From the NCBI GenBank assembly GCA_944383965.1, contig CALWRQ010000017.1, positions 1-34,178 on the forward strand: a stretch of 34,178 bases of DNA. Reading direction: 5' to 3'. Numbering within the stretch: the stretch's first letter is position 1; the number at the start of each line of letters is the position of its first letter. The notes beneath the pieces were generated by a model, which ran no database searches, had not been told where the DNA came from, and saw nothing but the letters and a program-made list of their open reading frames with translations. Positions 9,452 through 16,446 of the stretch are shown here, one piece after another. Position numbers and translations under genes: made by a program. This DNA is from an uncultured Lachnospiraceae bacterium (lineage in GTDB: Bacteria; Bacillota; Clostridia; Lachnospirales; Lachnospiraceae).

Positions 9452-9706
9452 ATGACGAAAAAGACGATCAAGATTGAACTCGCATCAGGACTTGAAGCGC
9501 GGCCGGTAGCTATGCTGGTGCAGATTGCAAGCCAGTTTGAAAGCAGCATCTATGTGGAGAATGACGGAGCCCGCTTTAATGCGAAAAGCATTATGGGAAT
9601 GATGACCCTTGGTCTGGACAGCGGTGAGGAGATCACCATCAGTGCGGACGGCAAGGATGAAGAGATGGCGATCAGTGAGATCGAAAAATATCTCAGCACG
9701 AAATAG
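9452..9706 (+). CDS. HPr-family protein with Glu15 and Ser46 (Crh-like)
   Basis: An 84-residue HPr-fold protein. Canonical HPr carries the PTS phosphate on His15 in GLHARP. Here the motif reads GLEARP, so residue 15 is Glu and the protein cannot act as a PTS phosphocarrier. Ser46, the HprK target, is intact in NAKSIMGMM. This matches the logic of Bacillus Crh, which has Gln15 and Ser46 and works only as a catabolite-repression cofactor. The position right after whiA, in an operon led by hprK, is the same as that of crh in the Bacillus yvcI-crh operon. The true ATG is at 9452; an overlapping ATG at 9448 is in another frame. A separate canonical HPr must exist elsewhere if a PTS is functional. 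Confidence 0.93.
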   Translation: MTKKTIKIELASGLEARPVAMLVQIASQFESSIYVENDGARFNAKSIMGMMTLGLDSGEEITISADGKDEEMAISEIEKYLSTK

Positions 9707-9749
9707 GGAAGTACCACCTGCTGAGACAAGGCCAGACCGGAACATGTTC

Positions 9750-9776
9750 GGAGACAGTTGAAACTGTCTCCTTTTT
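9750..9776 (+). terminator. Rho-independent terminator of the hprK-crh operon
   Basis: A ten-base perfect inverted repeat (GGAGACAGTT at 9750-9759 and its complement at 9762-9771) followed by TTTTT and more Ts. It separates the housekeeping operon from the leftward response regulator gene. The opposite strand has no T-run after the stem, so it serves the rightward operon only. Confidence 0.9.
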
Positions 9777-9787
9777 ATTTCTTTCTG

Positions 9788-10498
9788 CTATGCGGATGGA
9801 GACACATCCCGGATGGTCATCTGATAGCCGATTCCCCTTATGGTTTTCAGATAGGTGGGATGATTGGGATCGTCCTCGATCTTCATGCGGAGACGGCGGA
9901 TATGGACCATGATGGTATTGTCATCAATAATGCTGTCATTCCAGACGCTGGAATAGATCTGTTCTTTGGTGAGAATCCGGTTTACATTATTAAGGAAATA
10001 TTTCATCAGCAGCGCTTCTTTGCTGGAAAGAGGAATCTCTTCCTCGTTTTTATAAAGCTTCATTTCATCACAGACATATCGGAACGGACCGGCGGAAAGT
10101 TCGGACCGGGCGGAGGGAGCAGACAGGGAGATCCGCCGCAGGCATGCCTTTACCTTGGCGCACAGTACCATAGTACTGAAGGGCTTGGTGATATAGTCGT
10201 CGGCACCGATGCCGAGAGCCAGCACTTTGTCGGTTTCTGCCTGCCGTCCGCTGAGAACAAACACGGGAGTGAGAATGCCGTGAGCCCGCAGGTAGCTGAT
10301 GACCTGAAAGCCGTCCATATCTTCCATGATCAGATCCAGGATAATCAGTGAATAGGACTGACTTTCCGCCATGTGGACAGCTTCCAGTCCGCCTGATGCG
10401 GATTCCGTGGAAAAACCTTCACTGCTGAGGACGCGGCAGATAATGCGGCGGATGGCCGGATCGTCATCCACGACCAGGATAGTTTGGTGTTCTGCCAT
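9788..10498 (-). CDS. OmpR/PhoB-family response regulator
   Basis: A 236-residue two-component regulator. The N-terminal receiver domain has the acidic cluster D11-D13, phosphoacceptor D55 (LIILDLIMED), the Ser of VLSG at 83 and K105 in DYITKP. The C-terminal winged helix has KEALLMKYFLNN and the wing IRGIGYQM. I place the start at ATG 10498, where AGAAGG gives a ribosome site; upstream in-frame codons lack one. It is divergent from the tctC gene at 10699 and shares a 200-base control region with it, which suggests that it regulates this transporter. Its kinase is plausibly the one at 14218-16446, the only kinase in the window. That pairing is inferred from position. Confidence 0.92.
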   Translation of the reverse strand: MAEHQTILVVDDDPAIRRIICRVLSSEGFSTESASGGLEAVHMAESQSYSLIILDLIMEDMDGFQVISYLRAHGILTPVFVLSGRQAETDKVLALGIGADDYITKPFSTMVLCAKVKACLRRISLSAPSARSELSAGPFRYVCDEMKLYKNEEEIPLSSKEALLMKYFLNNVNRILTKEQIYSSVWNDSIIDDNTIMVHIRRLRMKIEDDPNHPTYLKTIRGIGYQMTIRDVSPSA

Positions 10499-10548
10499 TT
10501 CAAGAACCTTCTTTCTGTGCAATTCAACTTTTTGACAACCTGTACCCA

Positions 10549-10557
10549 AGTATATCA
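10549..10557 (-). promoter_or_regulatory. Candidate extended -10 promoter of the response regulator gene
   Basis: The minus strand reads TGATATACT at 10557-10549, an extended -10 element about 50 bases upstream of the ATG at 10498. No good -35 is seen, which is common with extended -10 promoters. Confidence 0.4.
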
Positions 10558-10602
10558 TGGAAAAGTGGGAAAATCAGTAACTTATCCAAACCTTACAAAA
10601 AT

Positions 10603-10645
10603 TTAAGGTAATATGAGGCTTAGGTTAAGGTGAATAAAGTATAAT
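10603..10645 (+). promoter_or_regulatory. Putative activator-dependent tctC promoter with 11-bp-phased repeats
   Basis: A perfect TATAAT at 10640-10645 lacks a recognisable -35. Upstream are two exact copies of TTAAGGT, at 10603-10609 and 10625-10631, 22 bases apart. Midway between them a degenerate copy TGAGGCT (10614-10620) makes three units at 11-base spacing. OmpR/PhoB-type regulators bind such direct repeats one helical turn apart and replace the -35 contact; the last repeat ends 8 bases before the -10. A related inverted pair, CCTTA at 10591 and TAAGG at 10604, overlaps. Regulation by the adjacent response regulator is inferred. Confidence 0.55.
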
Positions 10646-10698
10646 CAAAAGCAGAATAAAAATTGTGCTTTCTGCACAAAAGAAAGAGAGGGAATCTT

Positions 10699-11766
10699 AT
10701 GAAAAAGAACATGAAAAAGCTGGCGGCGCTGGCCTTATCTGCGGTTATGGCACTGTCTCTGGCAGCCTGCGGAGGGGGAACTGCTGCTGAAGAGACCGCT
10801 GCTGCAGACGGTGAGACCGTAGCAGCAAACCCGGACAACTGGAAGTGGGAAAGAAAAGTAACTCTGGTATGTCCGTGGGGCGTAGGCGGCGGTGCAGACG
10901 GAACCTTGAGACCGCTGCAGACCGTGCTGGAAGACCAGCTGGGACAGCCGGTAGAGATCGTGAACGTAGAGGGTGCCGGCGGAGCCAACGGTATCAACTA
11001 TGCGTATAAGCAGCCGGCAGACGGTTATACCTATGTTCTTGGAACACAGTCCATCATCATGCTGGATCTGCAGAAGATCCTCCCCATGGACTTCGCAGAA
11101 GAGTTCCAGCCCGTATCCAAGCTGGTACACTCCATCCTGATCATCGGTTCTTCTGCAAAGGCCATGGAAGGAAAGTATACGAACTTTGACGAATTCGTAG
11201 AGTATGCAAAAGCCCATCCCCAGGAGCTGAGCTGCGGCATGCTGACCGCTACCGGAGCCGACTCCGTTGCAATGAAGCAGACTCTGGCAGGAGCACTGGG
11301 CTGCGATATCACGGAAGTGGAAGATTATGTGAAGATCGTCAGCTACTCCAGCGGATCTGAGCTGAGCTCCGCTATGGCAGGAGGACATATCCACATCAAT
11401 ATTACCGGCGCAGATGAGATCAAAGGCCTGATCGATTCCGGCGATATCGTTCCGCTGATCGCTCTGTCTGAAGAGAGAATGTCTTCTTATCCGGATATCG
11501 AGTGCACCGGTGAAAAGGGGATTGATTCCTATATCGGAACCTGGAGAGGTATTTTCTGCCGCAAGGGAACCCCTGCAGATGCAGTAGCAGCCATGGATAA
11601 GGCTTTAAAGGCAGCCTGGGAGACACCGGAATATCAGGAATTCTTAAAGAACGCTTCCTATCTGGATCGTACGGGATATGAGACCGGTGCAGATTTCCAG
11701 AAACTGATCGATGAAGAGTATGTAACATTTGAAGAGTATCTGAAAGGTGCAGGACTGATTCAGTAA
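10699..11766 (+). CDS. TTT transporter substrate-binding lipoprotein (TctC family)
   Basis: A 355-residue extracytoplasmic binding protein of the tripartite tricarboxylate transporter family. The N-terminus MKKNMKKLAALALSAVMALSLAAC is a lipoprotein signal with the lipidated Cys at residue 24. The mature part has TctC features: KVTLVCPWGVGGGADGTLRP, then VEIVNVEGAGGANGINY, then YTYVLGTQS. TctC proteins catch citrate or other carboxylates and hand them to the TctAB membrane complex; the substrate here cannot be read from sequence. The start at ATG 10699 has a GAGAGGGAA ribosome site. tctB follows after 12 bases and tctA after another 12, so the three form an operon. Confidence 0.93.
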   Translation: MKKNMKKLAALALSAVMALSLAACGGGTAAEETAAADGETVAANPDNWKWERKVTLVCPWGVGGGADGTLRPLQTVLEDQLGQPVEIVNVEGAGGANGINYAYKQPADGYTYVLGTQSIIMLDLQKILPMDFAEEFQPVSKLVHSILIIGSSAKAMEGKYTNFDEFVEYAKAHPQELSCGMLTATGADSVAMKQTLAGALGCDITEVEDYVKIVSYSSGSELSSAMAGGHIHINITGADEIKGLIDSGDIVPLIALSEERMSSYPDIECTGEKGIDSYIGTWRGIFCRKGTPADAVAAMDKALKAAWETPEYQEFLKNASYLDRTGYETGADFQKLIDEEYVTFEEYLKGAGLIQ

Positions 11767-11778
11767 GGGGATTCGGGT

Positions 11779-12300
11779 ATGGTAATTGAATTAATCGTAA
11801 ACATATTGCTGCTGGGATTCAGCTTTTACTGCTTCTGGTATGTAGGCGCTACGATGCCGGCCTCCGCAGTCAATGAGCTGGGAGCAGAGCAGTGGCCTCA
11901 GGGAATTCTGATCCTGATGATCATTGCTATCATTTACAACATTTTCAAGTTTTTCAAGAAGAACAAAAAAGAGGACATTGTCAGTGCATTTCATGCATTT
12001 CCGGCCGATGTGGCAGGCTTCTTTAAAAGCAAACTGTTTATCGGCATGGTACTGGTAGTGATCATGGCTCTCTGCTATGAGCCGGTCGGATTTATGGTGA
12101 CCTGCTTTGTATTCCTGATGCTGTACGGCTTTCTGCTGGGACAGAGGAATGTGGGTCTGCTGGTTGTTACGTCACTGCTGATCACGATTATCCTTTATGT
12201 AGGATTTTCCGTATTCCTGGGAGTTATGCTTCCGCGCGGCCAGGTTTCCTTCCTGAGAAACTTCGCTCTGTTCGTGGAATCCCTGGTTCCGACATTTTAA
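11779..12300 (+). CDS. TTT transporter small membrane subunit (TctB family)
   Basis: A 173-residue hydrophobic protein. Membrane segments appear near residues 4-22, 36-54, 78-118 (probably two helices around YEPVGFMVTCFVFLMLYGF) and 125-148. The Glu-Pro-x-Gly-Phe motif between helices is common in TctB proteins. TctB is the poorly conserved small subunit that completes the TTT transporter with TctA. It lies between tctC and tctA with 12-base gaps on both sides. Family membership is supported as much by context as by sequence. Confidence 0.88.
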   Translation: MVIELIVNILLLGFSFYCFWYVGATMPASAVNELGAEQWPQGILILMIIAIIYNIFKFFKKNKKEDIVSAFHAFPADVAGFFKSKLFIGMVLVVIMALCYEPVGFMVTCFVFLMLYGFLLGQRNVGLLVVTSLLITIILYVGFSVFLGVMLPRGQVSFLRNFALFVESLVPTF

Positions 12301-12312
12301 GGGGGTGCAGGT

Positions 12313-13818
12313 ATGGAATTATTGACCAGCGGATTAGCGGTGGTATTTCAGCCCACCATGTTTATTCTGATAGTTTTTGCCGTATTTCTGGGAACGCTGT
12401 TCGGCGCACTTCCGGGCGTATCTGCTACCATGGCAGTTACTCTTGGTATTCCGTTTACGTATAAGATGGATGCGGTAAGCGCGATTGCCTTCCTGGTAGC
12501 AATTTACTGTGCTTCCATTACCGGAGGCGGTATGACAGCAATCCTGTTCAAGATCCCGGGCGTTCCGTCCAGTGCGCCGACTACCTACGACGGCTATCCC
12601 ATGGCCCAGAAAGGTGAGGCAGGTAAGGCACTGGGCATGCAGCTGGTATGTTCCGCTATCGGCGGTATGTTCGCAGCCGTATGTATGCTGGTACTCAGCC
12701 CGCAGCTGACACAGGCGGCCCTGAGCTTCGGTCCGTCCGAGCTGTTTGCCATCTCCTTCATGGGTCTGTCCATCCTGACCAGCCTGGAGACGGACAATAT
12801 CTGCCGTACCATCATCTCCGGTCTGCTGGGCCTGCTGCTTGCCTGTATCGGACTGGATCCCCTGCTGGGAGTGCCCCGTCTGACCTTCGGTACCAGACTT
12901 CTTACTTCCGGTATTGAAATGATTCCGGTTATGATCGGATTCTTCGCCGTGACAGAAGTGCTGAAGCAGACGGCAAAGCCTTCCAAGCTGCAGGCCGTGG
13001 GCGGAAGCGGAAACATGTCCGCCAAGCTGCCGACTCTGAAGGAGTTCCTGTCCGTGAAATGGATTGTGGCAAGATGCTCCGTTCTGGGTACGATCATCGG
13101 AATCCTTCCCGGAGCAGGTGCCACCATTGCTTCTTTCCTCTGCTATTCCACAGAGCAGAAGCTGTCCAAGCATCCGGAGAAATTCGGTACCGGATGTTTT
13201 GACGGAATTGCAGCTCCTGAGACCGGAAACAACGCTGCTACCGGCGGCGCCATGGTTCCCCTGCTTTCTCTTGGTATCCCCGGAGGTAACGCTGCAGCGA
13301 TCATGATGTCCGCTCTGGTACTGAAGGGTGTTACCATGGGTCCGCTGCTTCTGGTGGATCAGCCTCAGTTCCTGTCCGCTACCTTTGCTTCCATGTTTGT
13401 GTCCAACATCATCATGGTATTTGCAGCTATCGTGATTGCAAAGGTATTCGTACAGATCCTGAAGATCCCCTACAGCATTCTGGGACCGACCATTATTATG
13501 ATGGCCACGATCGGTGCGTATGCAACCAAGAATACGGCAGTGGATGTCATCCTCATGGCGGTATCCGGACTGATCGGATTCCTGTTTGCAAAATGTAAGT
13601 TCAACAGTTCTGCAATGATCCTGGGCCTTGTGCTGGGCGTGATCTGCGAATCCAACCTGCGCCGCGCCGTTACTATTGCAGAAGGTGATACGCTGTTTGC
13701 GGCATTTGCAAACCTGGCAGCCCGTCCGGTAACCGGAATCGTGCTGATCGTCTGCGTAGTGGTTCTTGTATGGCCTGTTGTAAAGCCGATGATCGCAAAA
13801 AAGAAAGAAAACAAATAA
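12313..13818 (+). CDS. TTT transporter large membrane subunit (TctA family)
   Basis: A 501-residue integral membrane protein with about a dozen hydrophobic helices, forming the channel of a secondary transporter that usually runs on an ion gradient. The two conserved TctA repeats are clear: GALPGVSATMAVTLGIPFTY near residue 31 and the GILPGAGATIASFLCYSTE region near residue 260, followed by GIAAPETGNNAATGGAM and LSLGIPGGNAAAIMMSAL. The length is normal. A GGGGG ribosome site precedes the ATG. The protein ends in a Lys-rich cytoplasmic tail. Confidence 0.95.
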   Translation: MELLTSGLAVVFQPTMFILIVFAVFLGTLFGALPGVSATMAVTLGIPFTYKMDAVSAIAFLVAIYCASITGGGMTAILFKIPGVPSSAPTTYDGYPMAQKGEAGKALGMQLVCSAIGGMFAAVCMLVLSPQLTQAALSFGPSELFAISFMGLSILTSLETDNICRTIISGLLGLLLACIGLDPLLGVPRLTFGTRLLTSGIEMIPVMIGFFAVTEVLKQTAKPSKLQAVGGSGNMSAKLPTLKEFLSVKWIVARCSVLGTIIGILPGAGATIASFLCYSTEQKLSKHPEKFGTGCFDGIAAPETGNNAATGGAMVPLLSLGIPGGNAAAIMMSALVLKGVTMGPLLLVDQPQFLSATFASMFVSNIIMVFAAIVIAKVFVQILKIPYSILGPTIIMMATIGAYATKNTAVDVILMAVSGLIGFLFAKCKFNSSAMILGLVLGVICESNLRRAVTIAEGDTLFAAFANLAARPVTGIVLIVCVVVLVWPVVKPMIAKKKENK

Positions 13819-13848
13819 ACACATGATCCGCAAAGACGGATAGAACAG

Positions 13849-13901
13849 AAAGAGGATGCTGCAGAGTCAGGCGGTTGGAGCCTGCTGCGGCACCCTCTTT
13901 T
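13849..13901 (+). terminator. Stem-loop after tctA, probable leaky terminator
   Basis: A long imperfect hairpin: outer stem AAAGAGG (13849-13855) with CCTCTTT (13894-13900), middle stem GCTGCAG (13858-13864) with CTGCGGC (13885-13891), inner stem CAGGC (13868-13872) with GCCTG (13880-13884), ending in only four Ts. It lies between tctA and the zinc-ribbon gene. The short T-tract suggests that it lowers but does not abolish transcription into the sensor genes. It could also protect the tctCBA messenger 3' end. Confidence 0.6.
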
Positions 13902-13921
13902 GGAGTGGAGGGAACTATTTT

Positions 13922-14182
13922 ATGGATAATCGCAGATTCAAGATCAAAATGTCGCTCAGGGCGGTCAAGCCCATATGCATCATTGCTGTACTGCTGGGAA
14001 TCTTCTTTTTTGCTGCCGGGAAATGGGCCGCAGCGCTGTGTATGCTTCTCGGAGCCTATCTGCTGGAAAAATCCATGTACCGCTGTCCGGGATGCGGAAA
14101 GAAACTGGATATGAAATATCCGCTGTTTCCGGGATCCCGCTGCCCGTTCTGCGGCTTTGAGCTGCGGCCGGGGAAGCACTGA
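13922..14182 (+). CDS. Small membrane protein with C-terminal zinc ribbon
   Basis: An 86-residue protein of unknown function. Two hydrophobic segments (about residues 15-31 and 34-46) are followed by a zinc-ribbon pattern, Cys-Pro-Gly-Cys near residue 54 and Cys-Pro-Phe-Cys near residue 77, so four cysteines are available to bind one zinc. The ATG at 13922 follows GGAGGG by nine bases; upstream in-frame codons overlap the hairpin. It lies between the transporter and the kinase gene and is probably transcribed with the kinase. I do not recognise a named family. A membrane accessory of the signalling or transport complex is a guess. Confidence 0.75.
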   Translation: MDNRRFKIKMSLRAVKPICIIAVLLGIFFFAAGKWAAALCMLLGAYLLEKSMYRCPGCGKKLDMKYPLFPGSRCPFCGFELRPGKH

Positions 14183-14217
14183 CACAGGAAAAGAAGGCAT
14201 AGGGAAAGGGTGAAGAG

Positions 14218-14295
14218 ATGAGCTGGTTGGCGAAAAAACGCAGAGGGCTGATCATGATTCTGATCAGCGGACTGATCTTGCTGGTGACCTAGCTG
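14218..14295 (+). other. Interrupted 5' end of the sensor kinase gene (in-frame TAG)
   Basis: An ATG at 14218 with an AAGGGTG ribosome site opens a frame that encodes a short basic N-terminus (MSWLAKKRRG) and the first half of a membrane helix (LIMILISGLILLVT), and then meets TAG at 14290-14292. The frame continues without interruption into the kinase from ATG 14296. A membrane-anchoring first helix is exactly what a kinase with an extracytoplasmic dCache domain needs, so the original start was almost certainly 14218. The TAG is either a real nonsense mutation, a recoded or suppressed codon, or a sequencing error. Confidence 0.8.
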
Positions 14296-16446
14296 ATGAC
14301 GGTCACCTATTCCGCATATACAAAACTGGTGCTGCAGGAGCGTCAGGAAAGCCTGCTGGTGGTATCACGCGCCGTTTCCAGAAACCTGCAGTCTTTTTTC
14401 ACCGAGCAGTTCCAGAAAATGGATATCCTGACTCAGACTCCGGGCTTTCAGGATCAGTTTTCCGAGTATTACGAAAACGGAGATGCCACGGTGATGAAAG
14501 AGTACATTTTTTCTTATATGCTTTCCCACCATCAGGGGCTGGCCAGTGTTTATGTGCTGGACAGGGACGGAAACCCTATTTTCCATTATGATCAGTATCC
14601 GTTCATAGGAAGTTATGACGGTGCAAATCTGAACCTCAGTCAGTACAGAGATGCAAGAAAGAGCGGGATCGGAGAACTGCTGGGAATTTCAGGGGGAAAA
14701 TACGGGGTAACACTGGTCAATAATGTTTACGGAGGACAGGGATATCTGGGAACGGTAGTGAGCATTATGGATATGAATGAAATCTACCGTCAGTATGTGC
14801 AGCCGCTCAGTCCGGAGGGGGACGGCTATATTATGGTAAAGGATGAGAACGGCACGGTGATCATGCATCCGGTAGACCGCATGCTCCGCTTCAACTACGA
14901 ACGGGATCTGAAAGGAATCCGTTCTCTGCCCAAATATGAGGATCTGAGAAATATGCTGGATCTTCAGTACAGCCAGGAGGAAGGAAGCGCTATTTATATG
15001 GATTATACGGGAGGGATCGTACCTCCGGAGCAGCTGCTGACCTCCTTTACCAGAATGAATGTGAACGGAGTGTCCTGGTATGTGTCAGCCAATATGTCCT
15101 ATCAGGAGGCCCTGTATATGGAAACAGACAGCCTGCGCCATTTTGCCGTGCTCAGCATTGCGATTTTCTTTCTTTTCCTGGCAGGAGGCCTGGTGATCTA
15201 CGGCCAGCAGCGGGAAAGACAGAAGCTGAAAATGGAGACCAGGTATCTGCGGGACATGAACCGGACCCTGGAGGAACTTCATCAGAGTCAGGAACAGATC
15301 CGCCATTATCAGAAGCTGACGACCATCGGCATGCTGGCCGGAGGGATTGTGCATGAGTTCAACAATCTGCTCACTCCCATTATGGGATATTCGGAATTCC
15401 TCATGGAGCGTCTGGGAAAAGACAATGAATATTACGGCGATATTGAAGAAATTTATAAAGCCGGGGAGAGAGGAAAGGAGATCGTAAAGCAGATCCTCCC
15501 CTTCAGCCGGAAAGAGATGGAGACGTCGGTCTTCGCTCCTGTGAATATTGACGCAGTGGCGGAAGACGCGCTGAAGGCCATTGCGCTCCTGAAGCCTTCC
15601 GATGTGGAGATCAGGGAAAAGCTGGAAGCGGCTGGAGCCAATGTGTACGGAAGTGCCACCCAGATTCATCAGGTCCTGCTCAACCTTTTCTCCAACGGCT
15701 GCCAGGCCATGGAGGAGACGGGAGGGACACTGACCGTGGAAACCAAAAGAATCATACGGGATGAAATCCCGGGAGCGTACCGGGAGGTGGCAGATACGGA
15801 TTATGTGGAAGTGATCATTTCCGATACCGGCTGCGGCATGGCACAGGAAACGCTCAGGCAGATCTTTGAACCGTTTTTTACCACAAAAGGAAAGGGAACG
15901 GGTCTGGGACTGTCTGTTGTGAAAAATATCATGGTCAATCACGGTGGCTTTGTGCTGGCAGACAGTGAGCCGGGCCGGGGAAGCCGGTTTCAGCTTTATT
16001 TTCCGGCTACGGAGCTGGCGGTGCCGGGAGCAGAGCGGGAACTGGAAAAAAGAAAACGCCCGGGAAAAGGATCTGTGCTTCTGGTGGATGATGACAGCCA
16101 GGTTGTGCGTTATCTGAGAAAAAGACTGACCCTGAGGGGATACCGGGTGGAGGCTTATACGGATGCCAAAACGGTGATGGAGCTGCTTGGACGCAGAAAC
16201 GGATGCTGGCAGGTGATGATCGTGGACGACACCATGCCTCAGTACAGAGGAATTGCACTGGCCAGAAAGGCCAGACAGAGAGAAGGAATGGGAATCATTC
16301 TGATTACCGGTCTGGTAGGACAGGATACGCTGCTGATGAAGGAAGAGGGGATCATTGATGAAATCATGGTCAAGCCGATCCGGTTTAAAGAACTGCTGAA
16401 TATGATTGAACGGGTGGCAGCGGGAAAAAAGGGGGAAAAACAATGA
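14296..16446 (+). CDS. Hybrid sensor histidine kinase (dCache-HisKA-HATPase-REC)
   Basis: 716 residues from the first ATG after an in-frame TAG. Order: an extracytoplasmic dCache-like sensor region (about 10-270, with VYVLDRDGNPIFHYD and LGTVVSIMDMNEIY), a membrane helix (about 283-303), a coiled coil, a dimerisation domain with phosphoacceptor H353 (VHEFNN), an ATPase domain (N-box N463/N467, DTGCGM at 510, FEPFF at 524, GKGTGLGLSVV), and a C-terminal receiver with D598-D600, D644 and K693. Without the codons upstream of the TAG the protein lacks its first membrane helix, so the dCache region would not be exported properly. The ATG at 16443 of the next gene overlaps its stop codon. A role in sensing the ligand of the adjacent TctC-like proteins is inferred. 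It may be a pseudogene if the TAG is real. Confidence 0.9.
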   Translation: MTVTYSAYTKLVLQERQESLLVVSRAVSRNLQSFFTEQFQKMDILTQTPGFQDQFSEYYENGDATVMKEYIFSYMLSHHQGLASVYVLDRDGNPIFHYDQYPFIGSYDGANLNLSQYRDARKSGIGELLGISGGKYGVTLVNNVYGGQGYLGTVVSIMDMNEIYRQYVQPLSPEGDGYIMVKDENGTVIMHPVDRMLRFNYERDLKGIRSLPKYEDLRNMLDLQYSQEEGSAIYMDYTGGIVPPEQLLTSFTRMNVNGVSWYVSANMSYQEALYMETDSLRHFAVLSIAIFFLFLAGGLVIYGQQRERQKLKMETRYLRDMNRTLEELHQSQEQIRHYQKLTTIGMLAGGIVHEFNNLLTPIMGYSEFLMERLGKDNEYYGDIEEIYKAGERGKEIVKQILPFSRKEMETSVFAPVNIDAVAEDALKAIALLKPSDVEIREKLEAAGANVYGSATQIHQVLLNLFSNGCQAMEETGGTLTVETKRIIRDEIPGAYREVADTDYVEVIISDTGCGMAQETLRQIFEPFFTTKGKGTGLGLSVVKNIMVNHGGFVLADSEPGRGSRFQLYFPATELAVPGAERELEKRKRPGKGSVLLVDDDSQVVRYLRKRLTLRGYRVEAYTDAKTVMELLGRRNGCWQVMIVDDTMPQYRGIALARKARQREGMGIILITGLVGQDTLLMKEEGIIDEIMVKPIRFKELLNMIERVAAGKKGEKQ

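Noticed and set aside
10663..10698. Upstream TTG start for tctC adding 12 residues
   Set aside because: It has no ribosome site and would put a non-hydrophobic extension before a perfect lipoprotein signal; ATG 10699 has a good site.
12334..13833. 499-codon minus-strand frame opposite tctA
   Set aside because: The predicted protein is a His/Gln/Gly/Arg-rich string with no recognisable fold and mirrors the biased codons of tctA.
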